From the NCBI GenBank assembly GCA_964019055.1, contig CAXHSA010000064.1, forward strand, positions 62,001 through 126,000: a stretch of 64,000 nucleotides of DNA, read 5' to 3'. The first letter of the stretch is position 1, and the number at the start of each line of letters is the position of its first letter. The stretch is from Anthopleura xanthogrammica. Lineage: Eukaryota > Cnidaria > Anthozoa > Actiniaria > Actiniidae. The notes beneath the pieces were generated by a model that saw nothing but the letters and a program-made list of their open reading frames with translations, did no database searches and had not been told where the DNA came from. Made by a program: the position numbers and the translations under genes. Shown piece by piece: positions 11,901 to 20,324 of the stretch.

Positions 11901-14900
11901 AAGTACTGAGAAATTTCGATAAAGTAAAATATTTTAATTTTAACTGGGTAAATAAGCCAGCCCGAACCTCAAAAATAATGAAGTGCATTCGAACTTTCAT
12001 TTGATCTCAATTTAATTCCGTTGGTGGTAGTTTTCAGCTCGGTAATTACATTTTAATGCCAAGGACTATAATAATCAGCCATTACAGTGGATCATCATAA
12101 GAATACCTGATTCTGGTCTCACATCTTCGGCTCTCAGCTCAAAATAGTCAAACACTTTTTCGTTCCCGAACTTCCAATTGATTGAGTAAGTATGTCTTAA
12201 GCATCTTGAGATGTAACTTGTCTTTGAAGTACAAGATGAAGCGCATTTTTACACTGAACTCTTCTAAAAGTTGTTTATTCCGTTTATTCAATCTTGTTTA
12301 AAATCTTGGGTAAAATATCAACTGTGGAAGTGCTATTTAATGCCGAATAAAACCCTTTTTCTTGTCGAGACGCCATTATTATCGCAACCGGAGAGGTAAA
12401 CATTCAATTGTTACGTGATCTACTAGCCCAATTACAATCGAATCTACACAATTACTGGATTGACAGGGTAAAAATCATGAATAATAAGCTCCGCCCAAAA
12501 TGATTCGGAATTTCTGGCGATGAAGACAAGTTGCAGCAATCGTTGCAAAAAGTAGGTGTAAAAGGTATAAAACGTCTTGCAACTTGTGTCGCAACGCCGT
12601 TGCGAGACAAGTTGCAGAGAAAAATATTTGCTCCTAGTATTCGTGCCTTTAGCCGTGCCCTAGCTTTGATCAGCCCAGAGGTTGTTTCAGGGTTCGATGT
12701 GTGAGTTAGCCATGCCCTGACTTAGATCAGCCCAGAGGTTGTTTCAGGGTACATTCTGATCTGTGTGAGCTATACTACCACAAACGAGACATTCAGACTC
12801 TAGAATGCCTATATGCGCGTTCTCAAAGCATGTCATAATGGCAAAATACACATGCATGCGTAGATTAACTGAATATGCACAACTTAACTAAAATAAAAGT
12901 AATCTATCAAAAATAAACAGTTATTTTAAGAACAGTAGGCCCGTTCAAGTCAATGTCGCGTGCCATAAAGTAAGGAAAGCAAGAGAGATATAAATTTACC
13001 TGTGCAGTATGGGCCACTAAAACCAAGAGGACACAGGCATGAATAGCTCTGGGTATAAAAGTTGGGTTGACAGGTGGCATTTCGAGGACACGGGTTACTC
13101 ATGCAGGCATTCTGAGGACCAAAAGCACAAAGATTATCAAAGACAACTGAGAAAGGTTAGTAAATACTTGTGTCAAAAGGGATGTCAAATGGAGAATCGC
13201 GCGCATTGGAAAAGTGTTTTGTTTTACTCAAGATTATCAAAGACAGCTGCATGGTAAAGCTTTAATATTATTCATTTTATTTCAAGGGGAAACCTTTTAA
13301 CAGGAACCATCTCTCAAATATTTTCTCAACTAAAACAGTAGATGAAATACTTACATCTGTACCAACGTACACTGAGCCCGCTTTCCTTACGAGGTCCTCG
13401 GGGTGGCTGTACTTATCTGCATCGTTTATCTCACACGTGGCAGACCTCGTACGATAGTTTTGCGACATACATGACTTATGCATATAACATTGCATTCTGC
13501 ACCATTGTTCTGTGACGTCGGTTAAATTCTCAACACTGTGATAACGTAGATAGTGTCCTTCCTCCTTCGGGAGGAACTTCATTCTCTTGCAGTCTCCATT
13601 CGCTTCTGTTTTTTTTAATAATAAATGAATTCAAAGAACTAATAAAGATTTATTTTACTACAACTATTTTTGGCTAAGTGTCGGTAAAAACATCTATTCT
13701 TTACCGCGGAGAAGTGGGGGTGGGGAAGTACGTCATGATATCACGTGGTTATAGGAAGCGTTCTTACTGTCAAGAAAGCGTCATCTTACAGCACTGGAAA
13801 TGTACAATTTGCCATCACAACGTAATAGGAATTTGGTGAAAGTCAATTCCTTGTCAAACCGCCTATATTTCAAACACTGTAAAAAAAACGCATTTTAAAA
13901 AATCAAAAAGATGAAATAAATCGCTTGAAACTTTCCCGTTAAGTGTGCTACACTGTGTAGATTATTTATCGTTGCTATGGAAACGTAAATTAGCGTAAAA
14001 AGAATATTTTTCAAAACTTTTATCCAAGTCTAACATCTGATGTAAAATTCGGATTCATTGAACTAGAGGGAGGGGGCGTCTCCAAGCAAAACCCTGGGAC
14101 AGCGTTGGTTCCGATCGTGACGTCACGTTCCAGCTCGATGATTTTCAAGATGGCGCCCAATTTGGAGACAGCGAGATCACGGGTTAACTGGTCAAGATAT
14201 TCTTATTACGACCATCTTCTGTCTCGATTTAGCAATCAGCACAAATTCTAGTTATACTAGAATATTTGTTATGAGTTATGCTACGGATACCGCTGAAAAA
14301 TAGTATAGTTTTAGGAGCTGAAACTTAGAAAGATAGCCAGAGTGCTGTGTATATTTCGAATGGTCGTTGAGCTTTAATGTATGACTTTAAGAAAAGTACA
14401 TCAAGAATCACCTTTAAAAAAGGAAGTTTGATAAATGAGATATCAAGCATCATCCCTGCCAATTTTCAAGGAGATTGAGTTTTCTGAAACTCCATATCAA
14501 TCCCTTGAAAGTTTTAATGGGGTTTGAAGACGAACTACACAAATGGCAGTCAAGACAACATAGGTAAGGAATATTATGATATCCACTTTTCTGGTCATTA
14601 CAAACTTGAATAATAGATTATGGGCAACAGTTTATGGGCAAACGACTTCATTAATCGCTTATTTTATGCCGTTGAGATTGACCTTTTCAAAGCACATCAG
14701 TACACATGTTGTCAAAACTCAATATATAAGAGTCTTTTTACGATCCTTATTGGCGACCAATTCAACTGTAAACAACTTGTTGCGTTACCTCCATCGGCGT
14801 GACTTAAACCGACTTGAACTAATAAGATTCGAGTCACGCCGATGGAGTTAACGTAACAAGTTGTTTACAGTTGAAATGGTCGCCAAGAGGGATCGTAAAG

Positions 14901-16585
14901 AGACCCCAACGGAACAGTTTAGATGATTTGCCCAGAGAATTTTCTTTTGATTCTGATAGACATACATTAGATACTCCTGTGGGCATAGGTTATAAGTGAT
15001 TTGGAATAAGAGCACATATATTTTTACGCCGATATTACGAGACCACAATTTGCATCTTCGAATTGTCGTCAAATAGGGACAGAAAAGCGTCCTCAACGGA
15101 ACAGTAAAAATGATTTGCCCAGAGATTTTTCTTTTGATTCTGATAGAAATACATTAGATAATCCTCTGGGTGTAGGTTTTTTATGATTTGGAAAAAGAGC
15201 ACATAGTTTTTATAAGCCGTATTTTAAGGTCTTAATTTGCATTTGTGAACTTTGGAAATAATGAGCTTCGTAAATAATTTTTTTCGGATCTTAAAATGCC
15301 AAATATTCTAAAATAAATACAACCAAAAGGAAGAGGAAAATCTATTCTTTCGATAAAAAATGCCGACCAAAAATATAGATAAGTGATTTAGCTGTACGAT
15401 GCGGTTATTTTTACACTAAATTCCGTGATCTCGGCGGTCATTTTTTCGATGCGTAGGGCCGAAATCGATTTTCGTAAATTTCTCGGGAACCAAGTAAAAT
15501 TTTTCAAAACTAAAAACACCAGGATGTATTTCATACTAAGGGCTATCAATAAACAAAATATGAGCGAAATCGATTTTTTCACTTGTGCCAATGTTTGGTC
15601 GATTTTTACAGAAAGTCGCTCATAATACCTTTGTAAAAGTCTAAAAAAACAATATGGAAGTCCGTATGAAATATACATTTTTGGGTCGTTTTTTGCCACC
15701 ACAAAAAAATGCTGTGAAATTAGTCAAAACATGTTGTTACTTGCTGTTATGTCAAATTCTTATTAAAATGCCTTATTTTTACCGTAAAATTGGTAACTGT
15801 TAAAGCTAACTTCCGTCAAATTTTAAAGTTTTTGATAAAAATTTGACAAAGCCGATTAACGCTTATTATGTCAAAATAAGTATGAATTGTGACTATATTT
15901 CTCTCTCTTTCGTAAAAAATAGAAAGATTCAATGCAAACTAGTCAAATATTGCTATATTTTATGTAAAATTGTGGGGGAAAATGAGAAATAAATGCGTTT
16001 TTTACCGAAATCACAAACTTTAGAATGTCCTGGGTAGTTTTAGAGCATGTTACAGTTGTCACTCGTTTATATCTCTAATTTTTATGCGTATATAACTAGT
16101 TAAATCAGTCTAAAACAACTTCAACTCCTTCCATGCATGCTGGGAATAGAAGCAGAAACATCGTTTTTCGATACACAGAGAACATAAAATAAAGAAAAAC
16201 TCCGGAAAAGATGCCGAGTATCTAGCAACTGGACTAAACATCGCCATCTGGATCTTCACTCAAAGCCAGCTCAAACAAAGTGATGACGTCACGAAAGAAT
16301 TGATAATATACTATGAAACGCAATGCATCATGGGATAACCCTGGACCCTCCTCTGGGCTGGCTTTTATTTTGTTTGGAAATTATAGCATGATACACAGCA
16401 GGATATCGTAAATGATCAGGACCAAAGCTGTGTTATCTGCTGATGCTGAAGTTTTTTGTTTTTTTTTTAGTATCAAAAAAGCTATTTTTATTTTCTTTCT
16501 CGAAAAATGAAACGGCTTTCATCACTGATATCTAATATTATTATTATTATTATTATTATTATCATTATTATTATCATTATTATTA

Positions 16586-16620
<35 letters not shown>

Positions 16621-16889
16621 AACCATCCAAGTTTTAGTTCTTCCACTAATACTTCGCTGCCATGCCTATCAAGAGCATATATTTATCAAAATGAAGAATT
16701 TCTTACCAAAAACTAAGGCTTAAAAAGTTATTTACACTATGTTCAGTACCTATTTGCAATTCAACCAAAGTACAACTTTGACTTTGGGCTAATATGATTT
16801 CTTCAAACTTTTCACGGCAAATTTACTGTCATCTTACCTTTGGATTGGACGATAACAAGGAGAGAAACCATTACTAGATAGAATTTCAT
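8811..16889 (-). CDS. Secreted PAN/apple-EGF-4xcbEGF-PLAT protein, 10 exons, copy 1
   Basis: The spliced minus-strand model joins 16889-16838, 13605-13355, 13111-13000, 11789-11667, 11416-11294, 11038-10916, 10534-10406, 9720-9570, 9123-9015 and 8930-8811. It gives 430 residues and ends at TAG. All introns are GT-AG and every phase matches. Order: signal peptide (1-17), PAN/apple (about 22-101), EGF (102-138), three near-identical calcium-binding EGF domains (139-261), a fourth diverged one (262-304) and PLAT (about 306-420). No membrane span follows, so secretion is inferred. PAN and EGF domains usually bind proteins or glycans; PLAT domains bind lipids or proteins. The exact role is unknown. 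The gene is head-to-head with NEMF, start codons about 1.8 kb apart. Confidence 0.88.
9015..9123 (-). CDS. Exon 9: middle of PLAT domain, copy 1
   Basis: Phase 2 in, phase 0 out. [20 protein letters not shown] carries the conserved H-D-N-x-G and W-F-L motif of PLAT domains. Confidence 0.88.
9570..9720 (-). CDS. Exon 8: first part of PLAT domain, copy 1
   Basis: Phase 1 in, phase 2 out. [19 protein letters not shown] followed by VFIKLHGSQ matches the first strands of PLAT/LH2 domains. The CCAT tract lies in the intron just upstream. Confidence 0.88.
9755..10355. repeat. (CCAT)n tract, about 150 units, copy 1
   Basis: About 601 bp of uninterrupted CCAT in the intron between the fourth cbEGF exon and the first PLAT exon. 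The MDGW polypeptide frames on the minus strand are artefacts of this tract. Confidence 0.98.
10406..10534 (-). CDS. Exon 7: diverged calcium-binding EGF domain 4, copy 1
   Basis: 129-bp phase 1-1 exon. [29 protein letters not shown] end. Copy 2 has CVNTEG here, a two-base change (N to T). Confidence 0.9.
10685..10797. repeat. (CTACCA)n hexamer tract, about 19 units, copy 1
   Basis: Pure CTACCA repeats preceded by a short (GAT)n run, in the intron between cbEGF 3 and 4. Confidence 0.97.
10830..10858 (-). pseudogene. Relic fragment of a further cbEGF exon, copy 1
   Basis: About 29 bp match the middle of the neighbouring cbEGF exons (AATGCAGTCATATGATCCAG, then CG-TATTG) with one missing G. 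The flanks do not match. It looks like the remains of a fifth exon of the tandem set or a short templated insertion. Confidence 0.6.
10916..11038 (-). CDS. Exon 6: calcium-binding EGF domain 3, copy 1
   Basis: 123-bp phase 1-1 exon; [16 protein letters not shown] replaces CSINHTC of its siblings. The intron sequences between exons 4, 5 and 6 are also alike, so the whole 373-378-bp unit was duplicated. Confidence 0.92.
11294..11416 (-). CDS. Exon 5: calcium-binding EGF domain 2, copy 1
   Basis: 123-bp phase 1-1 exon almost identical to exons 4 and 6; differences include CMPGYEAQG for CKPGYEAQG. Confidence 0.92.
11667..11789 (-). CDS. Exon 4: calcium-binding EGF domain 1, copy 1
   Basis: 123-bp symmetrical phase 1-1 exon. 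[12 protein letters not shown] start, [12 protein letters not shown] and GYEAQGITC. The D-I-D-E-C start and the N/Y positions fit the cbEGF calcium site. Confidence 0.92.
   Translation of the reverse strand, partial: TSTSVHQTPTIVPLITLVSIPLDHMTAFVSLVTKHKESRA
11824..12520. mobile_element. Inverted-repeat element of 697 bp in intron 3, copy 1
   Basis: It begins TCGCCAGAAATTCCGAA and ends with the exact inverse. No ORF. It sits about 35 bp from a cbEGF exon. Confidence 0.6.
12572..12750. repeat. Short hairpin and two-unit 57-bp tandem repeat in intron, copy 1
   Basis: CTTGCAACTTGTGTCGCAAC is followed by its near-inverse around GCC. At 12650 and 12707 a unit with ATCAGCCCAGAGGTTGTTTC is repeated in tandem. 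Intronic with no coding signal. The rest of 12751-12999 shows nothing. Copy 2 has the same around 43730-43906. Confidence 0.6.
13000..13111 (-). CDS. Exon 3: EGF domain, copy 1
   Basis: Phase 0 in, phase 1 out. Six Cys in EGF order, with NPCPRNATC and the C-terminal signature [12 protein letters not shown]. Confidence 0.88.
13355..13605 (-). CDS. Exon 2: PAN/apple domain, copy 1
   Basis: Phase 1 in, phase 0 out (donor GTAAGT). Residues 18-101 include [23 protein letters not shown] and ATCEIND. The Cys pattern and the C-x3-C-x4-C-x2-NY signature are typical of PAN/apple domains. Confidence 0.88.
14731..14904. repeat. Long hairpin in intron 1, copy 1
   Basis: Two arms of about 75 bp, both with CAACTGTAAACAACTTGTT or its inverse and the CCATCGGCGTGACT block, separated by about 25 bp. 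A MITE-like palindrome. Confidence 0.75.
14895..15235. repeat. Two diverged direct repeats of about 186 bp, copy 1
   Basis: CAACGGAACAGT, GATTTGCCCAGAGA, CTTTTGATTCTGATAGA and GAGCACATA blocks recur in the same order. 13606-14730 and 15236-16530 otherwise show only AT-rich intron with TGACGTCA at about 14118 and 16282. Confidence 0.7.
16534..16616. repeat. (ATT)n tract, copy 1
   Basis: Interrupted ATT/ATC run just downstream (in minus sense) of the signal-peptide exon. Confidence 0.95.
16838..16889 (-). CDS. Exon 1: start codon and signal peptide, copy 1
   Basis: Encodes [17 protein letters not shown], a short basic start followed by a hydrophobic core, then donor GTAAGAT in phase 1. Too short to show as an open frame by itself. 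Confidence 0.82.
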
Positions 16890-17683
16890 GCTTTCTATAT
16901 ATTTTATATTTCCAAGGAGAATTCAGTGTTCATCCGCTACTAGCTAGCAACAACTGCCAAACTACAAAATGAACACAGCAGACTTGTAAGGTAAACTTTT
17001 TACGATAGCTATTATAATTAATTCATTTCATTCCTAAAGAGTCATTTATAATTCATCTGTCAGCTCTGCTAATTGTATAGTAGGGTCTTTATGATTAGCC
17101 AATCAACTGTTCTTCACGCCTACCAGCTAATCTAAAATAGTGACGTAGAAATGACGTCACTGCAAAACTGAGGTGTCAGATCATGAGGCTTGCGAAAATT
17201 GACTTACAAAAGTTTATATCTGAGATAAATCTAGATGTTCAGGCAAGGTTTTTGTTATTTTGTATACATTTACTATGATATTCATTATTGTATGGGAAAA
17301 TAAAATAAAGCCGAAATAACTGTTTCCCGAGTCACTGGGCTACTAAGGGTTGGTCTTGAATTGCACTATTAACCAAGTGTTCACTATTCAGTATTCAACG
17401 TTTTTTGAAATAGTTCATAAAATTCGCACTTAGTATAAAAACCCAAGTCATTATAGAAAATGACACACGCTGATTGGTCAAGAACTTCGGAATACTTCTC
17501 TATAATCACGTACTGGTGAATATAGGACTGCACACTCTTCGTTTGTTAATACCGCTTTCATGATACGAAAAATATCTACATTTTAGAAATAAATCGATGT
17601 TTTCGAATAATCACCTGCCGGTAAAAATGAATGTGATTCGCGTCTCGATAAATATTTAGTAAATAAACCCCTCCTGGCGGCTG

Positions 17684-17818
17684 GGATATCGGCTGATAAT
17701 GTCCGAGGATGAGAAATGGTCCGAAAAAAGAACATTTGGCCGAGAAGCGAAGCTTCGAGGGCAAATGTGATATTTTGAGGACCATTTCTCATCCAAGGAC
17801 ATTATCAGCCGATATTCC
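17684..17818. mobile_element. Hairpin MITE between the two genes, copy 1
   Basis: GGATATCGGCTGATAATGTC and its inverse form arms around a second palindrome (AGCGAAGCTTCG). 135 bp, in the shared promoter region of the two divergent genes. Confidence 0.75.
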
Positions 17819-17846
17819 AGTGAGCCAGAGGGGGTTTATTTATTTT

Positions 17847-18358
17847 ATAACCCAACGACTTCACTGAAATGAATTCAGCAAACTGCATCGACTCGTCATC
17901 TCCAGAGTTTTCAAAAAATAATTCTCTCGTCTCCAAGCTGGATATAAAAACAATTATTTTGGTAAATGAAAGCTGTTTGACATTGAATTATTCTATTGTT
18001 TGACATTTGTTGTCGAATTGTTTGTTGGTTTTTAGTAGTTTATAAAAACAATTTCGAAAACAAACCAAAAACTTCATGCACGAAACATGGATGCTTACCA
18101 TTGAAGACATTTACAGTATATTTTGTTGATTTTTTCGTGTTTGCTGGCGTAGTTTTCTCAACCAGTCTTTGTATTTTACTCTCACTTGTTTGTAAAAAGC
18201 GAGTTTCTTTGTTTTCCGTGTTTTTTCTTTTCTTTTTTAACGTTTTTACCTTCTGCTGGACGAATATCACTTCGGACGGGGGATATCGCCTGATACCCGT
18301 CCTGCACGTGGCCCATTTGAACCAATGACAGCGCGCGAAAATTCATCGTTGGGTTATA
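17847..18358. mobile_element. Possible inverted-repeat element next to the hairpin, copy 1
   Basis: TATAACCCAACGA at the left and TCGTTGGGTTATA at the right. The interior has only weak hydrophobic frames. Could be one composite element with the neighbouring hairpin. The copy 2 version begins about 52282. Confidence 0.45.
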
Positions 18359-18546
18359 ATCACCGATATTCACCTCACCTTGTGGGACATGGCAACAGTA
18401 ACTAAGGGGAGTGGGAACCAATGTATTGTTTTGACCAATCATCGCGCAAAATGTTCTATCCAATCATGCACACGGAGTCTTTTTGGCTAGTATGCATGGG
18501 GATGCATGGGTTATTAGAGGACTTTTGAAACACAGGAAACCCAATA

Positions 18547-18719
18547 CGCGCATTAGGGACAAAAACCGAGCTTGGGCTTCCTTTATATTATGCTTGCAAG
18601 GGTTTTTGGGTATTATCCAACATGGCGGACGAAGTGACTGGAATTTTCATGTTTTGATATTTCTTTCACAATTGAATTTTATCATCAAAAATAACTCCCC
18701 AAGACATATTCTCGCGAAA
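18547..18719 (+). promoter_or_regulatory. NEMF: Likely NEMF promoter and 5'UTR, copy 1
   Basis: The CCAACATGGCGGACGAAG block resembles a YY1-type start-site element and lies about 100 bp upstream of the NEMF ATG. Part of this segment occurs inverted at 4711-4825. The transcription start is inferred. Confidence 0.45.
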
Positions 18720-18778
18720 ATGAAGTCTCGTTTTACCACACTAGATCTCTGTGCATCGGTTACGGAGTTAAATCAAAG
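18720..18778 (+). CDS. NEMF: NEMF exon 1, copy 1
   Basis: MKSRFTTLDLCASVTELNQ, the conserved family start; donor GTAATA, phase 2. Confidence 0.9.
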
Positions 18779-19081
18779 GTAATACTCGTTAAAAGAATCC
18801 CAAAGAATTTAGAAATATCTTGCAAAATGTTTGAACGTAACACGTAGCAAGATTGTAAGCTTAGAGAGCTTATTGAGTTTTTTTTTTTTTTTGACTTTTG
18901 GATGATTCTTGCCTAAAGTATGATATGTTTTATGTAAGATTTTTTCTGTTTTGAAATGCGTCTATAAAAGTGAAGTAAATACGTTTGCAAGAGTTAAGCT
19001 TATTTATTCTTTTTTCTATTTTGTAAGCTTAAGCTTACATCTGCTCCAAATATTAAGCTCATTGTTTTTCTTTATTGCAAG

Positions 19082-19150
19082 ACTTCTTGGGATGCGAGTC
19101 ATTAACATCTATGACATCGATAACAAGACTTATCTTATAAAACTACAAAA
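19082..19150 (+). CDS. NEMF: NEMF exon 2, copy 1
   Basis: LLGMRVINIYDIDNKTYLIK, highly conserved NFACT-N sequence; phase 2 in and out. Confidence 0.92.
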
Positions 19151-19578
19151 GTAAGTAATAAAAAGCTTGATCTTAACACTTTAACTTTGCTTTTATTCAC
19201 TAGTTGCCATGTTGGTTGACTATACAAAGCATTACTCATTAAAATTCTCCTGTTATATCAACCAAGATGGCAACTGTTTCACAGGGACCATGTATAAGTA
19301 GGAACCTGTTTGACAAATTTGTACTCGTACCCTAGCCATCCCATATCTTACTGTAACCATAACTCTGCGTAGTGATTGGATGAATTACTGAAAGACAATG
19401 AGAAGCCAACATGGTATCTTTTTAGGGTTAAAATTAAACAAGGATCATGCCCACACTCTCTTTTAGGGGTTAAATTTATTTGGTAATAATCTTCCCTGGC
19501 CTTTGTAAATGAGAGTAATCCCCTCACCCCACCCCCCTTGGGCCATAAAAATATTATTTTGTTAATGTCTTTTTCCAG

Positions 19579-19681
19579 ACCAGATGAGAAGGCAATGTTG
19601 TTAATAGAGTCAGGAAACAGAATTCATACTACAGAGTTTGAATGGCCAAAGAATACATTCCCATGAGGATTCGCAATGAAA
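19579..19681 (+). CDS. NEMF: NEMF exon 3 with in-frame TGA, copy 1
   Basis: Encodes [19 protein letters not shown], then TGA at 19664-19666, then GFAMK. The conserved residues on both sides continue in frame, so this is a single nonsense codon. No alternative GT donor upstream would remove it. Confidence 0.88.
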
Positions 19682-19877
19682 GTAAGGATTTGCAAATAAA
19701 ACTACAGCATAAATGTTTATTGAATCATAAATAAATTAAAGGTACACCATTAGCCACCAACCTACTGCTATCTGCCTGAAAATCACCGAGAAAGATTCAT
19801 TTGATTGACAGTACTCTGTTGGCAACCTATTACCCTGTTGAGACTTTTGTCTATATAGATAAGTGTGTAGCAATAAA

Positions 19878-20070
19878 CAGGGCTTAAAATAACAGCCGGT
19901 CATCGGACAATGTCTGGCCAGAATTGGAACTTGTCCGGTCAAATTTTCATTGCTTGTAATTTTGACCAACATTGAGCCACAACACGGTATGACTGATCAC
20001 TAAAACTAATAAAATTTTATTTTGCCCATCATAATGACCAGCAACTGACCAGCCATTATTTTAAGCCCTG
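19878..20070. mobile_element. hAT-like MITE, copy 1
   Basis: Ends are CAGGGCTTAAAATAA and its inverse. CAGGG-type ends are common in hAT-derived MITEs. 193 bp, in NEMF intron 3. No clear 8-bp target duplication. Confidence 0.6.
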
Positions 20071-20081
20071 ATGAAAACAGT

Positions 20082-20321
20082 TATATATTCTCACTGCATA
20101 CTCATTATCACGTCGCAGTAAGTTAAGTTATGGGTGAGATCCGCGACTGTTGTGATATGAGGTAAACAGCGAGAAGAGGAACCCGAAAAGCACCGCCACC
20201 AGGGGAGGGTGGGTGGGGCAAAACTCGACTTCTCGCGACGCTCCGAACGACGTTATGCAATAAGGCATGTATGTGGAGTTAATTTATACAGCTCCGTGCT
20301 AATTAATTATGCAGTGAGAAT
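20082..20321. mobile_element. Twin insertion, first element (240 bp), copy 1 only
   Basis: Starts TATATATTCTCACTGCATA and ends TGCAGTGAGAAT. It shares its left end with 20325-20390 and its right end with 22491-22592, so it is an internal-deletion version of the second element. AGT lies at 20079-20081 and again at 20322-20324. Confidence 0.8.
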
Positions 20322-20324
20322 AGT

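Noticed and set aside
13039..13257. Plus-strand ORF of 72 codons
   Set aside because: Lies opposite the EGF exon of the minus-strand gene and is its shadow.
15388..15702. Overlapping ORFs on both strands in intron 1
   Set aside because: AT-rich intronic sequence with no domain or splice support.
14041..16350. One large DNA transposon bounded by the GAGGGAGGGGG and CCCTCCTCTGG segments
   Set aside because: The ends do not form a convincing inverted repeat, and no target duplication or transposase is visible.
17996..18463. Hydrophobic and Lys-rich ORFs near the NEMF promoter
   Set aside because: They fall inside a probable inverted-repeat element and overlap each other on opposite strands.
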